Counted from the first letter of the stretch, positions 1 through 8,212 are shown. The stretch: DNA of 64,000 nt from Bradyrhizobium barranii subsp. barranii (GCF_017565645.3 NZ_CP086136.1:8167501-8231500); one strand, 5' to 3'. A program made the numbers and translations. Notes: a model not told the origin generated them from the letters alone.

Positions 1-210
1 GTTCGATCCGGCGGGGCGCCTAAGCACCACGCCAGGCTGCGCCATCGTCGCGGCAACGGCGTCGGGGTCGTCCGTCTCCTTCGCGGCGCCCTGATGAAAG
101 AGGTTGCTACCCGCGCCCCAGGCGTCCAGCGCCGCTTTCATCGATGGCGCCGAGATCGCCAGATCATAGAATCCCAGCGAGGTCTGGTAGGTTTTCAGTT
201 TTCTTGGCAT
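1..210 (-). CDS. TolA-like hypothetical protein (3'-truncated by window edge)
   Basis: An open frame begins with ATG at 210 and runs off the window start after 70 codons; the N-terminus reads MPRKLKTYQTSLGFYDLAIS. Proteins beginning like this commonly lie beside ku in Bradyrhizobium and are often labelled 'cell envelope biogenesis protein TolA', although no envelope role is established and the visible part has no signal peptide or membrane segment. It is co-directional with the small gene at 242-469 and with ku. The family link is from memory of the locus. Confidence 0.7.
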   Translation of the reverse strand, partial: MPRKLKTYQTSLGFYDLAISAPSMKAALDAWGAGSNLFHQGAAKETDDPDAVAATMAQPGVVLRRPAGSN

Positions 211-241
211 GGAGCCTGCGGGCCGGTGGTGACGTTAGATC

Positions 242-469
242 TCAACGCCGACGGGCGAACCAAACTCCCAGCACGAAAGCCGCCAAGAGCGAGCGCAACG
301 GCGCTTCCACCGTCACCTTCCGGAGCCGCTCGGCCAATTCCTCCGCCCACCGTCCGAGGTCCACTTGCTTCTTAGTCCATGGCTTCTCCCGAAGAGAATT
401 CTCAAGACCGTGCTGATCATTCGTCAACCCGGAGGCTTCTGTCATCGCCGCGGTTTCGCTTGCATCCAT
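242..469 (-). CDS. Small C-terminally membrane-anchored protein
   Basis: 75 residues, charged and alpha-helical in character, ending in a hydrophobic stretch (LLAAFVLGVWF) followed by three arginines. This resembles the single C-terminal anchor of DUF883/ElaB-type small stress proteins. ATG at 469 is chosen because AGGAGG lies about five bases upstream; an internal ATG at 445 has no comparable site. It lies directly downstream of ku on the same strand. The function is unknown; the anchor is seen, the DUF883-like likeness is only structural. Confidence 0.6.
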   Translation of the reverse strand: MDASETAAMTEASGLTNDQHGLENSLREKPWTKKQVDLGRWAEELAERLRKVTVEAPLRSLLAAFVLGVWFARRR

Positions 470-513
470 ACACTCCTCCTACGTCTGCCAAAGTCCTCGG
501 GACCTATCGGTTC

Positions 514-1443
514 CTAAGCCGACTTTCGCCGTGCTCCGGCGGCCGGCTTCTTTACGGCCGCTTCCTTCGCCGCCTTCTTGCCGGCGATCGGCATCAGCAT
601 CTCCTTTTGGCCCGCCGAGGCCTTCTTCGCCTTCTTGACCGGCTTTTTCGGTGCCTTGGTCTCGGCCGCGGCGCCGCCGACGCTCTTCCGCGGCGCGTCC
701 ATCAGATCGACGACGTTCTCGCCCCTCGGCCGTTCTTTCGGAGTGATCGGCTTCCCCGCGCGCTTCAGATTGATGAGGTCGACCAGCGCTGTCTCGTAAT
801 GATCCTCGAACTTCTCGGGATCGAACCGACCCGCCTTCTGGTTGACGATGTGCCTGGCTAGGTCGAGCATGTCCTTCGTTACTTTGACGTCCTGGATATC
901 GTCGAAATATTCCGCCGGATCGCGAACCTCATACGGATAGCGCAGCAGGGTGCCTATCAGCCCTTTGTCTCTAGGTTCAAGCGCGATGATGTGCTCGCGG
1001 TTGGTCAGCACCACGCGTCCGATAGCGACCTTGTCCATATCTCGGATGGTCTCGCGAATGACCGCGAAGGCGTCGTGGCCGACTTTCCCGTCCGGACGCA
1101 GATAGTAGGGCCTGATCAGATACCGTGGGTCGATCTCGGTACGGTCGACAAACTCGTCGATCTCGATGGTCCGGGTCGATTCCAGCGCGAGCTCCTCCAG
1201 CTCCTCCTTGGTCACCTCGATGAACTGGTCCTTCTCAAGCTGGTAGCCCTTAACGATGTCCTCGCTGGGGACCTCGTCGCCGGTATCGGCGTCGACCTTC
1301 AGGTACTTGATCCGATGGCCAGTCTGCCGATTGAGCTGATTGAAGTTGATCTTCTCGCTCTCGGACGTCGCCGGATAGAGCGCGACGGGACAGGTAACGA
1401 GGGACAGTCGGAGGAAGCCCTTCCAGTTCGATCGCGGGGCCAT
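514..1443 (-). CDS. ku: Ku protein, non-homologous end joining
   Basis: 309 residues starting MAPRSNWKGFLRLSLV, the typical start of bacterial Ku. The conserved core covers about residues 5-255 and includes the PYYLRPDG and VALTNREH-like segments. Bacterial Ku forms a homodimeric ring on DNA ends and recruits ligase LigD; no ligD is present in this window. The last ~60 residues are a Lys/Ala-rich tail of the kind that modulates DNA binding and threading. A GTG nine bases upstream could add three residues, but ATG 1443 gives the family-typical start. A remnant of a second ku tail lies at 10225-10372. Confidence 0.93.
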   Translation of the reverse strand: MAPRSNWKGFLRLSLVTCPVALYPATSESEKINFNQLNRQTGHRIKYLKVDADTGDEVPSEDIVKGYQLEKDQFIEVTKEELEELALESTRTIEIDEFVDRTEIDPRYLIRPYYLRPDGKVGHDAFAVIRETIRDMDKVAIGRVVLTNREHIIALEPRDKGLIGTLLRYPYEVRDPAEYFDDIQDVKVTKDMLDLARHIVNQKAGRFDPEKFEDHYETALVDLINLKRAGKPITPKERPRGENVVDLMDAPRKSVGGAAAETKAPKKPVKKAKKASAGQKEMLMPIAGKKAAKEAAVKKPAAGARRKSA

Positions 1444-1541
1444 GGTGAACACAACGCTCCAGGGTACGGGGACTTCGACTCAAGACGAACGGGGGCGACC
1501 CGTTCCGACACGCGAACCGCTCGTCCCCGAGATTCATTCTA

Positions 1542-2066
1542 GGCCTCAGCCGGGTCTACGGCACCCTGCGGCAGTCCGGCGGCGCAGCCGAGATCGAGAG
1601 CGCGCGCGGACGAGGAACGACGGAGCGGCTGCTTCTGCGCAGGACCGACCGAATCCCATCGAACGTCGAGAAGGCCACGGTCGAGGCTGAGCCCGAAGCC
1701 CGACGAGCGAGCGTCCTAGTCGTGGACGACGATCCGGACTTCCGCGCTTTCCTCAAGGATTCGCTGGAAAGTACTTGGCTACCGGCCGTGTCATCACCGA
1801 AGGCGGAGCCACGGCCACCGAGGCCATCGGCGCGGTAACGCCGGACGCGGCGATACTCGATTTCGCGATGCCCGGAATGAGCGGCGCGGACGTCGCTCGG
1901 CGCCTGAGGCGATTGCCCGACCTCCCCGTGATCTTCGCCAGCGGCTACTCCGAAACGGCCGCTGTCAGCCGAACGCTCCCGCCTGTTGCGGAATCCCTTT
2001 AAGGTCGACGAACTTCAGGTTGCTCTTCGCGGACTCGTGGACGACCCCCAGCTCCCCCAGCCGTAG
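1542..2066 (+). pseudogene. Hybrid sensor kinase C-terminus (ATPase end plus receiver), frameshifted
   Basis: The upstream frame reads GLSRVYGTLRQSGG followed by a G2-box-like GRGTTERLLL, the end of a histidine-kinase HATPase domain. It continues into a receiver domain (VLVVDDDPDFRAFL). Near 1770 the match moves to another frame (RVITEGGATATEAI, then AAILDFAMPGMSG with the phospho-acceptor Asp). Near 1985 it shifts again, to end LRNPFKVDELQVALRGLV and stop at 2064-2066. No kinase core or start codon is present upstream. It is therefore the 3' piece of a hybrid kinase such as those common in rhizobia, with two frameshifts. Confidence 0.75.
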
Positions 2067-2299
2067 CGGGTTCCGGCTCGTCCCTTCCGACACCGTGTAT
2101 GAATTTGTACTCTCGCTCGCCAGGAACGGAAACGCGTGCCCGGAGTCATGCTCGAAAATCAGGAAACAGTAACATAACACGTCGCAGTCGCACGACCGGC
2201 AAGCCGCGATCACGCTCCTCAAAATAACCAAAGCTACCTCGGATCAGGACACGGCAGCGCGCCTGGCCACTTCTGGAGCGATCACGGTTCCTGAGGCGG

Positions 2300-2767
2300 C
2301 TAGTCGCCACGAAGCGATAGGCTTATCCGGGTCACGATCCCGTCCCAGTCGCGCTCTTCGCTGGCCGGATAGTTGATGAGCACGCAGTGGACCATGCGGC
2401 CGGAAAAATTGCAGCGGTCGTACCAGACCTTGTCGCCCTTGTAGCTCGAGACCGCGAAAAAGCGCGACGTCACGCGCTTGTACTGGATCTGCGCGGGCGG
2501 ACGCTTCTTGGCGAGGAAAGCGGCCGGGGAATCGTTCGAAACGTTGGGAGCCGCCTGCACCGTGATGTCCGCTCGGCCGTCGGGGGTCCGGAACCGCTGA
2601 CCGTAGCCGTCGGGCTTGCTCGACTGTTCGGTGAAGATCGAGGCCGGGAAATCGACCGCGGTGCCGGTCTCGGGAATGGCGTAGGTCGTCCATCGGACGG
2701 GCTGTGCCGTCGCGGCGCAGGCCGTGGTGGCAAGAACCAGTGTGGCGGTCAAAATTACCTTCTTCAT
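2300..2767 (-). CDS. Exported protein of unknown function
   Basis: 155 residues from ATG 2767, which has a GAGGAACAGGGA ribosome-binding region. The N-terminus is a signal peptide (MKKVILTATLVLATTACA...AQP), and the Cys near position 18 could make it a lipoprotein, though the context is closer to a signal-peptidase I site. The mature part carries the segments FRTPDGRADITVQA and VSSYKGDKVWYDRCNF with two cysteines (DRCNF, VHCVL) that could form a disulfide. This pattern is shared by many uncharacterised rhizobial periplasmic proteins. A periplasmic location is inferred. Confidence 0.8.
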   Translation of the reverse strand: MKKVILTATLVLATTACAATAQPVRWTTYAIPETGTAVDFPASIFTEQSSKPDGYGQRFRTPDGRADITVQAAPNVSNDSPAAFLAKKRPPAQIQYKRVTSRFFAVSSYKGDKVWYDRCNFSGRMVHCVLINYPASEERDWDGIVTRISLSLRGD

Positions 2768-2905
2768 GGCGTCCCTGTTCCTCGCATTCAAGCCGACTGC
2801 GTTCGCCTGCTGTCAGGGAAAAGTCGGCGTCAACAGCTCTGTTCCACTTCGAGCCGGGATCCACAAAAGAGGGCTCATTAGTCTGAATCGGCGGGAACGC
2901 GCTCT

Positions 2906-3358
2906 TCACCTTCGGCAACAGGCGCTCCAGTGGGGTGCCTGCGGTTCGTGGTGGTCGTCGATGCGGCGCCGGTGGTTGTATCCGCGCGGCGTGGTCGAGG
3001 TGCTGCTCGAGCTGGTCCGGACCGGCTCTTCGACGAACTTGAGCTTGTCCATCGGGACGGCGATGTCGTGCTCGCCCATGCCGAGGAAGCCGCCGATGCC
3101 GATCACCGCCGCGTCGATCCTGCCGCTCTTGTCGACGATCAGTTCGTTGATGTCGCCCAGCTTCTCGTTGGCCTCGTTGTAGACGTTCAGGTCCATCAGC
3201 TTGGAGGCGCGCCAATTTCCCTTGAGTGCCACCATCGCGTCTGAGGGCTGAGCGGTCGCCGCCGGAGCGGCGCGATCGGACGGCTGAGTGGATTGCGCGA
3301 ACGCAGCGTCGCCGATCACGGCGGTGCAGAGCAAAACGACGGCAAGAAAGCTTTTCAT
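2906..3358 (-). CDS. Exported PRC-barrel domain protein, divergent C-terminus
   Basis: ATG 3358 opens a signal peptide (MKSFLAVVLLCTAVIGDAAF, then AQ). Residues ~45-100 are a PRC-barrel: KLMDLNVYNEANEKLGDINE, then GRIDAAVIGIGGFLGMG and IAVPMDKLKF. PRC-barrels are small beta-barrels that bind partners, and exported versions are frequent in rhizobial stress regulons. After TSTTPRGYNHRRR the sequence departs from family style (His/Arg-rich, ending WSACCRR). The last ~25 residues may therefore be read in a shifted frame. A perfect EcfG-type promoter lies 20 bases upstream. Confidence 0.85.
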   Translation of the reverse strand: MKSFLAVVLLCTAVIGDAAFAQSTQPSDRAAPAATAQPSDAMVALKGNWRASKLMDLNVYNEANEKLGDINELIVDKSGRIDAAVIGIGGFLGMGEHDIAVPMDKLKFVEEPVRTSSSSTSTTPRGYNHRRRIDDHHEPQAPHWSACCRR

Positions 3359-3377
3359 CGATTGGATGCCGGCCCCC

Positions 3378-3402
3378 AACGTCCGGAATTGCCGCTTGTT
3401 CC
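3378..3402 (-). promoter_or_regulatory. EcfG-type promoter for the PRC-barrel gene
   Basis: On the minus strand the site reads GGAAC, 16 bases, CGTT, matching the alphaproteobacterial general-stress sigma factor EcfG consensus exactly. The -10 element ends 20 bases before the ATG at 3358. Activity is inferred from the match and position. Confidence 0.7.
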
Positions 3403-3458
3403 CGATCGAGGAACAGTGCGACCAAGGACTCGAGGTGGCCCGTGCTTTCCGGCGTCCT

Positions 3459-3680
3459 TCACCGACGTTCGGTGGTCACAAGCCGTACGACGATCCGCTT
3501 GCCTACCGAGTGGAGGCAGGCTTCCGAGAAATTGGGCCACACCTGTTTTGCGCAGTCTTCCGCTTGCTTCGCGGACTCTTCGGATGCACGACCGTTCGGG
3601 TGCGCAGAGGACGGTTCGTCCGCAAGAGCCGCCGTAGCGAGCAGAACAAGAGCTGCCGTCGCGGAGAAGATCGTCTTCAT
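3459..3680 (-). CDS. Small exported protein, Cys-pair family
   Basis: 73 residues: a signal peptide (MKTIFSATAALVLLATAALA, then DEPSS), then a short mature region with two cysteines (EDCAKQVWPNFSEACL) ending VVRLVTTERR. This size, the Cys-x(n)-WPNFS-x(n)-Cys spacing and the RLVT-RR ending are typical of a small periplasmic protein family abundant in Bradyrhizobium, with no assigned function. A disulfide between the two cysteines is plausible in the periplasm. A perfect EcfG-type promoter stands just upstream. Confidence 0.82.
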   Translation of the reverse strand: MKTIFSATAALVLLATAALADEPSSAHPNGRASEESAKQAEDCAKQVWPNFSEACLHSVGKRIVVRLVTTERR

Positions 3681-3703
3681 TGGAGCCTCCTGGTAGGCAG
3701 CTC

Positions 3704-3728
3704 AACGAGCTGGAATCCAAGCCGTTCC
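3704..3728 (-). promoter_or_regulatory. EcfG-type promoter for the small exported protein at 3459-3680
   Basis: Minus strand GGAAC-N16-CGTT, a perfect consensus match. Its -10 element ends 23 bases upstream of the ATG at 3680. Confidence 0.7.
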
Positions 3729-3794
3729 CTGAAAGGCGAGAACAGGCCGACCCTTTTCGGATCCTTTGCGTCCGCGCGAGCCGGAAGTGCTGTC

Positions 3795-4829
3795 TTACGC
3801 AAGGCGTCCTGCGAGCAGCCCCCGATATCGGCTTTCGTACTCATTCGCCATCCGGCTTGCGGCCAAGCGCTCCTCGAACCGGGCGCGGACCACTCGTATG
3901 TCCAGCCGGCCCAATTCTTTCACGGCCTTGATCGCCTGCTCCTCCCCGTCGACGATGAAGCCGGTGACGCCGTCGTCCACCACTTCCGGCACCGAGCCTG
4001 ATCGATACGCGATCACGGGTGTCCCGCACGCCATTGCCTCGATCATGACCAGACCGAACGGCTCGGGCCAACCGATTGGAAACAGCAGGCCTGCTGCGTT
4101 CGCGAGGAACGGCTGCTTCTTCGCGTCGTCGACCTCGCCGACGAGTTGGACCTGCTGGCCATCGATGTTAGGCTCGAGGTGATTTTTGAAATAGGCCCTC
4201 TCCGCGCGAGGGATCTTGGCGGCTATCCGCAGCGGCATCCGCGCCCCGCGCGCGATGCGCATGGCGTCCTCGGGCCCTTTATCTGCCGTCAACCGACCGA
4301 GAAAGGCCAAGTACGAACCTGATTCACAAGAGGGCCGAAACAGGTCCTTGGGCAGTCCATGCTGGATCGTCGCGATCCAGTTCGCCTCCGGTAGCGGCCG
4401 ACGCTGGTCGTCCGAAATCGAGACGAATGGAGCGTCCGCAAAAGCACGCATAACCTGGGGCAGGCCTAGGAGATCGAGTCGGCCGTGCATTGTCGTCAGG
4501 AAAGGCACGCCGGTCCGGCGCAGCACCGGAAGGGGCAACCAGTCGACGTGGGAGTGGATCACGTCGAAGTCGCGCGCGCGCTTGGCGATGGCCTCGATCA
4601 GAAGCGCGCAGGCGGCATTCGGGTCCGCACCCTTCCGCCCTAGGCGCAACGCGCGCGGCCACACCGCCTGGAGCTTTCCCTTCGTCTTCGAGTCCCCGCT
4701 TGCGAACAGGGTGACGTCGTGTCCGAATTCGACCAGTTCGTCCACCAGCCAAGCGATCACACGCTCGGTGCCGCCGTAAAGCTTTGGAGGGACACTCTCG
4801 GCCAACGGAGCAAGTTGGGCAATCCGCAT
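3795..4829 (-). CDS. Family 4 glycosyltransferase, copy 1
   Basis: 344 residues with the GT-B/GT4 layout. The N-terminal acceptor domain has PPKLYGGTERV, and the C-terminal nucleotide-sugar domain contains YLAFLGRLTADKGPE and the EX7E-type signature PEPFGLVMIEAMACGTPVIAYR (catalytic glutamates in PEPFG and MIEAM). Such enzymes are retaining transferases using NDP- or GDP-sugars at the cytoplasmic face; the sugar and acceptor are unknown. It follows a 44-residue membrane protein by three bases and is the last gene of a three-gene operon duplicated at 34.3-35.7 kb. Confidence 0.9.
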   Translation of the reverse strand: MRIAQLAPLAESVPPKLYGGTERVIAWLVDELVEFGHDVTLFASGDSKTKGKLQAVWPRALRLGRKGADPNAACALLIEAIAKRARDFDVIHSHVDWLPLPVLRRTGVPFLTTMHGRLDLLGLPQVMRAFADAPFVSISDDQRRPLPEANWIATIQHGLPKDLFRPSCESGSYLAFLGRLTADKGPEDAMRIARGARMPLRIAAKIPRAERAYFKNHLEPNIDGQQVQLVGEVDDAKKQPFLANAAGLLFPIGWPEPFGLVMIEAMACGTPVIAYRSGSVPEVVDDGVTGFIVDGEEQAIKAVKELGRLDIRVVRARFEERLAASRMANEYESRYRGLLAGRLA

Positions 4830-4832
4830 CGG

Positions 4833-4967
4833 CTAGGCCCCGGACACGAACCGCAGAACTAGCACGACAACTGCGGACATGAGGAATGAAATCGCGAGCA
4901 GCGTCCATGCCGGTCTCGTGCTTCCGCGAGCCACTCGCGCCGCGAGCATTTTTATGGCCGTCAACAT
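4833..4967 (-). CDS. 44-residue single-span membrane protein, copy 1
   Basis: ATG 4967 opens MLTAIKMLAARVARGSTRPA, then one transmembrane helix (WTLLAISFLMSAVVVLVLRF). Length and layout match the 44-residue protein at 35400-35534 exactly, including a start codon overlapping the end of the preceding gene (ATGTTGA). A longer frame with a start at 5099 exists, but it overlaps the decayed upstream gene and has no paralogous support. It probably belongs with the downstream glycosyltransferase, perhaps as a membrane anchor; that role is inferred from operon structure only. Confidence 0.72.
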   Translation of the reverse strand: MLTAIKMLAARVARGSTRPAWTLLAISFLMSAVVVLVLRFVSGA

Positions 4968-5170
4968 TCGTCTCCAGCAAGCCGCTGCAGGTAAGCTATC
5001 CCGAAGCCAGCGAGTTCTTCGGTATCGCTCCTCCACGCTTAGGACTTGCTGTAGAGGTGGCGCTCCAGCAGGAGCGCCGGCTATCGTGTGCATCGACATC
5101 GGGGTGCCGCGCGCGGTACACCGTCCAGGCGGTCTCCGTGGCTTTTCTTCAAGACGACTTCGTCGACCAT
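4961..5170 (-). pseudogene. Frameshifted copy of the small protein at 35528-35737
   Basis: The start (MVDEVVLKK) and end (EELAGFGIAYLQRLAGDEC, then stop) match the intact 69-residue protein of the second operon (MVDEALRRR...EELTGFGLAYSNRLPKDEC). The middle matches only after frame changes: RHLYSKS is followed by an in-frame TAA, and the VDAHDSRR part is in another frame. The last bases still overlap the next start codon. Copy 1 of the operon has therefore lost its first gene. Confidence 0.75.
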
Positions 5171-5204
5171 GCTCACTCTCCGGTGACCGAACCCAGTCGC
5201 TGCC

Positions 5205-5230
5205 AACTCAAAGCATTCCGGAAAGTTTCC
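5205..5230 (-). promoter_or_regulatory. Promoter-like element GGAAAC-N16-AGTT, operon copy 1
   Basis: On the minus strand GGAAAC is followed after 16 bases by AGTT, about 35 bases upstream of the operon's first start codon. The same element with the same spacing and a different spacer sequence stands before copy 2 (35774-35799). It resembles the EcfG consensus with one extra A in the -35 box. Conservation of the boxes but not the spacer argues for function. Confidence 0.5.
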
Positions 5231-5794
5231 GGTTTTTCCCGATCCTAGACAACGGGCTGGTCAGGATGCCTTCGCCCGCGCTCGCTCACGTGCCGCCCGG
5301 CGGCTCTGCAGGCGTTGGCTCGGCCGGCCCTTATGGAGCCAAGAAGCCTGGGCGCGGCCTCTGCGCCGTCGTGGCGTTCGACGGAGCAGCCCGTTCCAGC
5401 TGCGGCTCGGAAGGCCTGGCTTCCATGAAGTCGAGCACGGTCCGGCCTTGTCGGTGATCCGAACTACCGCCTGTTACCGCGACTCCTATCCGGTCGTTCG
5501 GCACGACTGGCATCGGCACTATCGGCACTGGTGAGAGCTGTCGGTCCGCTCGAAAGCGAGACGCCGGTCGGGGATCCTTTTCTGTAGCGTTGCCGGGATA
5601 AAATAGCTTTGAGCAGCGCTTCACTCCTCGATTGCACAAGCGGGATCACGAGCAATCATCTTCAAGCTGCAGCCCCCTCCCCGACTTGGAGCGGTAGACC
5701 TCTGACGGACGGCTAAGAGCCGAGCCATATGGAGCTGTCACTAACTGATTGAACTCATCGTCAGAAGCGTCCGCACGAACCATTATGACAATTA
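5231..5794. other. Intergenic stretch without a convincing gene
   Basis: Open frames exist on both strands (for example 5331-5639 and 5646-5984, minus), but they have no recognisable domain, no good ribosome-binding site and, in the second case, overlap the start of the regulator at 5867. A T-rich gtttttccc block just beyond the promoter-like element is also present upstream of operon copy 2. Confidence 0.5.
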
Positions 5795-5819
5795 GGAACG
5801 CAATCAGTCGAGCGGAGTT
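5795..5819 (+). promoter_or_regulatory. EcfG-like promoter for the repeat-bearing regulator
   Basis: GGAAC-N16-AGTT, one mismatch to the CGTT -10 box. The -10 ends 47 bases upstream of the ATG at 5867. Confidence 0.45.
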
Positions 5820-5866
5820 AAGTCGCCGCTTCGCATGCTGTGCGCGAGGCCGAGCGAAGGAAGCCC

Positions 5867-8212
5867 ATGCGTCGCGTTCGACTTGTGATAGCAGATCGAC
5901 GTCCCATTGTTCTGCAGGGTTTTGCATCGCTGCTCGGAGCGCAGCCCGATTTCGAAGTAGTCGCATGCTGTCTTGATGGAGCAAGTTGCCTTGCGGCCAT
6001 TCGCAGTTTGACCCCCGATGTGGTGTTACTGGAGGACGGATTCACCGATGTAACCGCCTCCGACATCCTCGCCGTCGCGGACGACGAAGGTCTTTCCTCC
6101 CGGCTGGTGTTCTTCACTGCTACTGTCGCCTGCGGCGATCTCGCCAGGGCACTGGCGACCGGTGCTTGCGGCGCGATTTCGATGAACGCCAAACCAGAAG
6201 CGCTGCTGCAGTCCCTGAGGTTGGAAAAATCGGGGTCAGACCTGGCGAGGGTCGGTAACGAAGCTAATGGAATCGCCTCGTTCGGCAATAACGTTCTGGG
6301 GGTTCTGACCGTCAACGAGCGGACGATCATGGATCTCGTCGCCGAAGGTTTGTCGGACAGTGAAATTGCTCGGATGCTCGGTGTCTCTCTGGAGATCGTG
6401 AGGATTCACATCGACCACGCGCGAGAGAAGCTCAGAATCAACAGCCGGACGGAGCTCGCCGCGCTTGCATTGTCGCGCCGTTATGGCGCGATGAGTATCC
6501 TGGCAGCTGCGATCTGGGCAGCGTTGGACGATTCGCCCGGTCACGCCGCAACCGAAAGTTTCACGGTCATGGCCGCAAACGGCTGCGCGGAAGTCGTCAC
6601 CATTAAAATTAGCCGCAAGGAAGCAGTATCAGGTGGCACCCCGGCCAGAGGCGCGAGCAAGGACCGCGCCGGCGCCGCAAGCGGGACGTCATCGCCGACC
6701 GGCAAACTCGTCGACCCCGTGGCCGAGATTGCCGCGAGCCAATTTGTGCAGGCAGCACTGAACGCGCCGAGGTCGGGTTCGAGCAGCTACAACATCTTCA
6801 TGGTTGCAGCTTTCGCCGCCTTGATCTACGAGGTCGATGGTGCCAACCACGCCGTGCAAGCGTTCGATTTCGGCGATGACATCGTTACTTCATCAACCGC
6901 AAGCGACGCCAACGGACCGGCATCCGCACTTCTCGGCTGCGCAAATTTCGGCGGTACGGCCGTGTACGGTGGGGCGTTCGCATTCGAGTTCGCCCAAGGC
7001 GATACAATCGCCACAGACGGCAGCGAGCTTTATGTCGGCAACGCCCATGCGGAGGATCGCGGCAGTGGCCGAGAAACTGCTATTCCCCGAGGTTCCGGGA
7101 CCATTGATGTTGTTGCGGCGGCGGCGAACGAAGCCGCGCAACGTGACCCCACGCAGACAGGCCGGGAAAACGGGTCAAATCAAGGTCGATCGCAATCCGA
7201 TTTGCGCGCTCCCGACAACAACTCCGAAGCCGCTAAGCTTGAGACCGCGGGAGACAGTTTAAATCACGGTCAATCGCAGAAGGCCCTGCATGAGTCCGAC
7301 GACGGCTCCGTGGCCGCCAAGGGGCATGCCAAGCATGAGACCCTGGGAGACGGTTCAAATCACGGTCAATCGCAGAAGGCCCTGCATGAGTCCGACGACG
7401 GCTCCGTGGCCGCCAAGGGGCATGCCAAGCATGAGACCCTGGGAGACGGTTCAAATCACGGTCAATCGCAGAAGGCCCTGCAGGAGTTCGACAACGGTTC
7501 CGTGGCCGCCAAGGGGCATGCCAAGCATGAGACCCTGGGAGACGGTGCAAATCACGGTCAATCGCAGAAGGCCCTGCAGGAGTCCGACAACGGCTCCGTG
7601 GCCGCCAAGGGGCATGCCAAGCATGAGACCCTGGGAGACGGTTCAAATCACGGTCAATCGCAGAAGGCCCTGCAGGAGTCCGACAACGGCTCCGTGGCCG
7701 CCAAGGGGCATGCCAAGCATGAGACCCTGGGAGAAGATTCGAATCGCGGACAGGCGCACGGCGATTTGCAGACTTTTGAAGATGGCTCCGCGGCCGGCAA
7801 GCAACACGCACGGCATCCACAGGCAGGTGATTTAGATAGTGGCAAACCGCAGCACCATATACCAATGGCGTCCGTAAATTCTGCCAACGACGCACATTCG
7901 GCATTGAAGATTAAGACTGAAGGAAAGGGCGGCCCTTCTTCCGACAACGCAGATCAGGCCAAATCAGCGGTTGGCACCGACCTTGGCGATTCCTTTCATT
8001 TTAAGAGTGGCGCCGACAATACGTCTTCAGGCATGTATGACCTTCAGCAACTGAGCCACGGAAATGGAAAAGCCTATGGAGATGGTCAGCATGCTGTTGC
8101 GCGCGAGGGGCCGGAGCCGGTCCAGGATGCTGACGGGATTGATATTTCAAATGCGCACCACGACCACTCCTGGCACGCCAATCTCCATGCGGCTCACGAT
8201 TTGATTGTGTAG
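5867..8212 (+). CDS. Receiver-HTH (LuxR/NarL type) regulator fused to a long repeat tail
   Basis: 781 residues from ATG 5867 (AAGGA six bases upstream; a GTG at 5840 is the alternative). Residues 1-125 are a receiver domain: IADRRPI keeps one of the two acidic-pocket residues, VVLLED gives phospho-acceptor D57, and MNAKPEAL the conserved Lys ~109. Residues ~148-201 are a GerE-type HTH (LTVNERTIMDLVAEGLSDSE...). NarL-family regulators end near here; this one continues for ~580 residues. Two short hydrophobic stretches (~207-220 and ~308-322) and Gly/Ala-rich sequence are followed by a 32-residue tandem repeat (~457-650) and a His/Asp/Asn-rich end. The tail has no domain I recognise. Confidence 0.85.
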   Translation: MRRVRLVIADRRPIVLQGFASLLGAQPDFEVVACCLDGASCLAAIRSLTPDVVLLEDGFTDVTASDILAVADDEGLSSRLVFFTATVACGDLARALATGACGAISMNAKPEALLQSLRLEKSGSDLARVGNEANGIASFGNNVLGVLTVNERTIMDLVAEGLSDSEIARMLGVSLEIVRIHIDHAREKLRINSRTELAALALSRRYGAMSILAAAIWAALDDSPGHAATESFTVMAANGCAEVVTIKISRKEAVSGGTPARGASKDRAGAASGTSSPTGKLVDPVAEIAASQFVQAALNAPRSGSSSYNIFMVAAFAALIYEVDGANHAVQAFDFGDDIVTSSTASDANGPASALLGCANFGGTAVYGGAFAFEFAQGDTIATDGSELYVGNAHAEDRGSGRETAIPRGSGTIDVVAAAANEAAQRDPTQTGRENGSNQGRSQSDLRAPDNNSEAAKLETAGDSLNHGQSQKALHESDDGSVAAKGHAKHETLGDGSNHGQSQKALHESDDGSVAAKGHAKHETLGDGSNHGQSQKALQEFDNGSVAAKGHAKHETLGDGANHGQSQKALQESDNGSVAAKGHAKHETLGDGSNHGQSQKALQESDNGSVAAKGHAKHETLGEDSNRGQAHGDLQTFEDGSAAGKQHARHPQAGDLDSGKPQHHIPMASVNSANDAHSALKIKTEGKGGPSSDNADQAKSAVGTDLGDSFHFKSGADNTSSGMYDLQQLSHGNGKAYGDGQHAVAREGPEPVQDADGIDISNAHHDHSWHANLHAAHDLIV
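7157..7816 (+). repeat. 96-bp in-frame tandem repeat array
   Basis: Units start at 7241, 7337, 7433, 7529, 7625 and 7721, exactly 96 bp apart. The middle ones are nearly identical and the last is diverged. A diverged partial unit precedes 7241. Each encodes 32 residues built around HETLGDGSNHGQSQKAL and DGSVAAKGHAK. The near-identity at DNA level suggests recent expansion by slippage or unequal crossover. Confidence 0.95.

Noticed and set aside
2244..3425. 393-codon minus-strand open frame
   Set aside because: It runs across two real exported-protein genes in another frame, is Arg-rich and has no domain or start signal; a high-GC shadow.
5331..5984. Two minus-strand frames before the repeat-tail regulator
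   Set aside because: No ribosome-binding site or domain, and the second overlaps the regulator's promoter and start.
7241..7816. CRISPR array
   Set aside because: The units are contiguous 96-bp coding repeats without unique spacers, and there are no cas genes.
7233..7904. 223-codon minus-strand frame with regular repeats
   Set aside because: Its repeats are only the reverse complement of the 96-bp coding repeats of the regulator gene.
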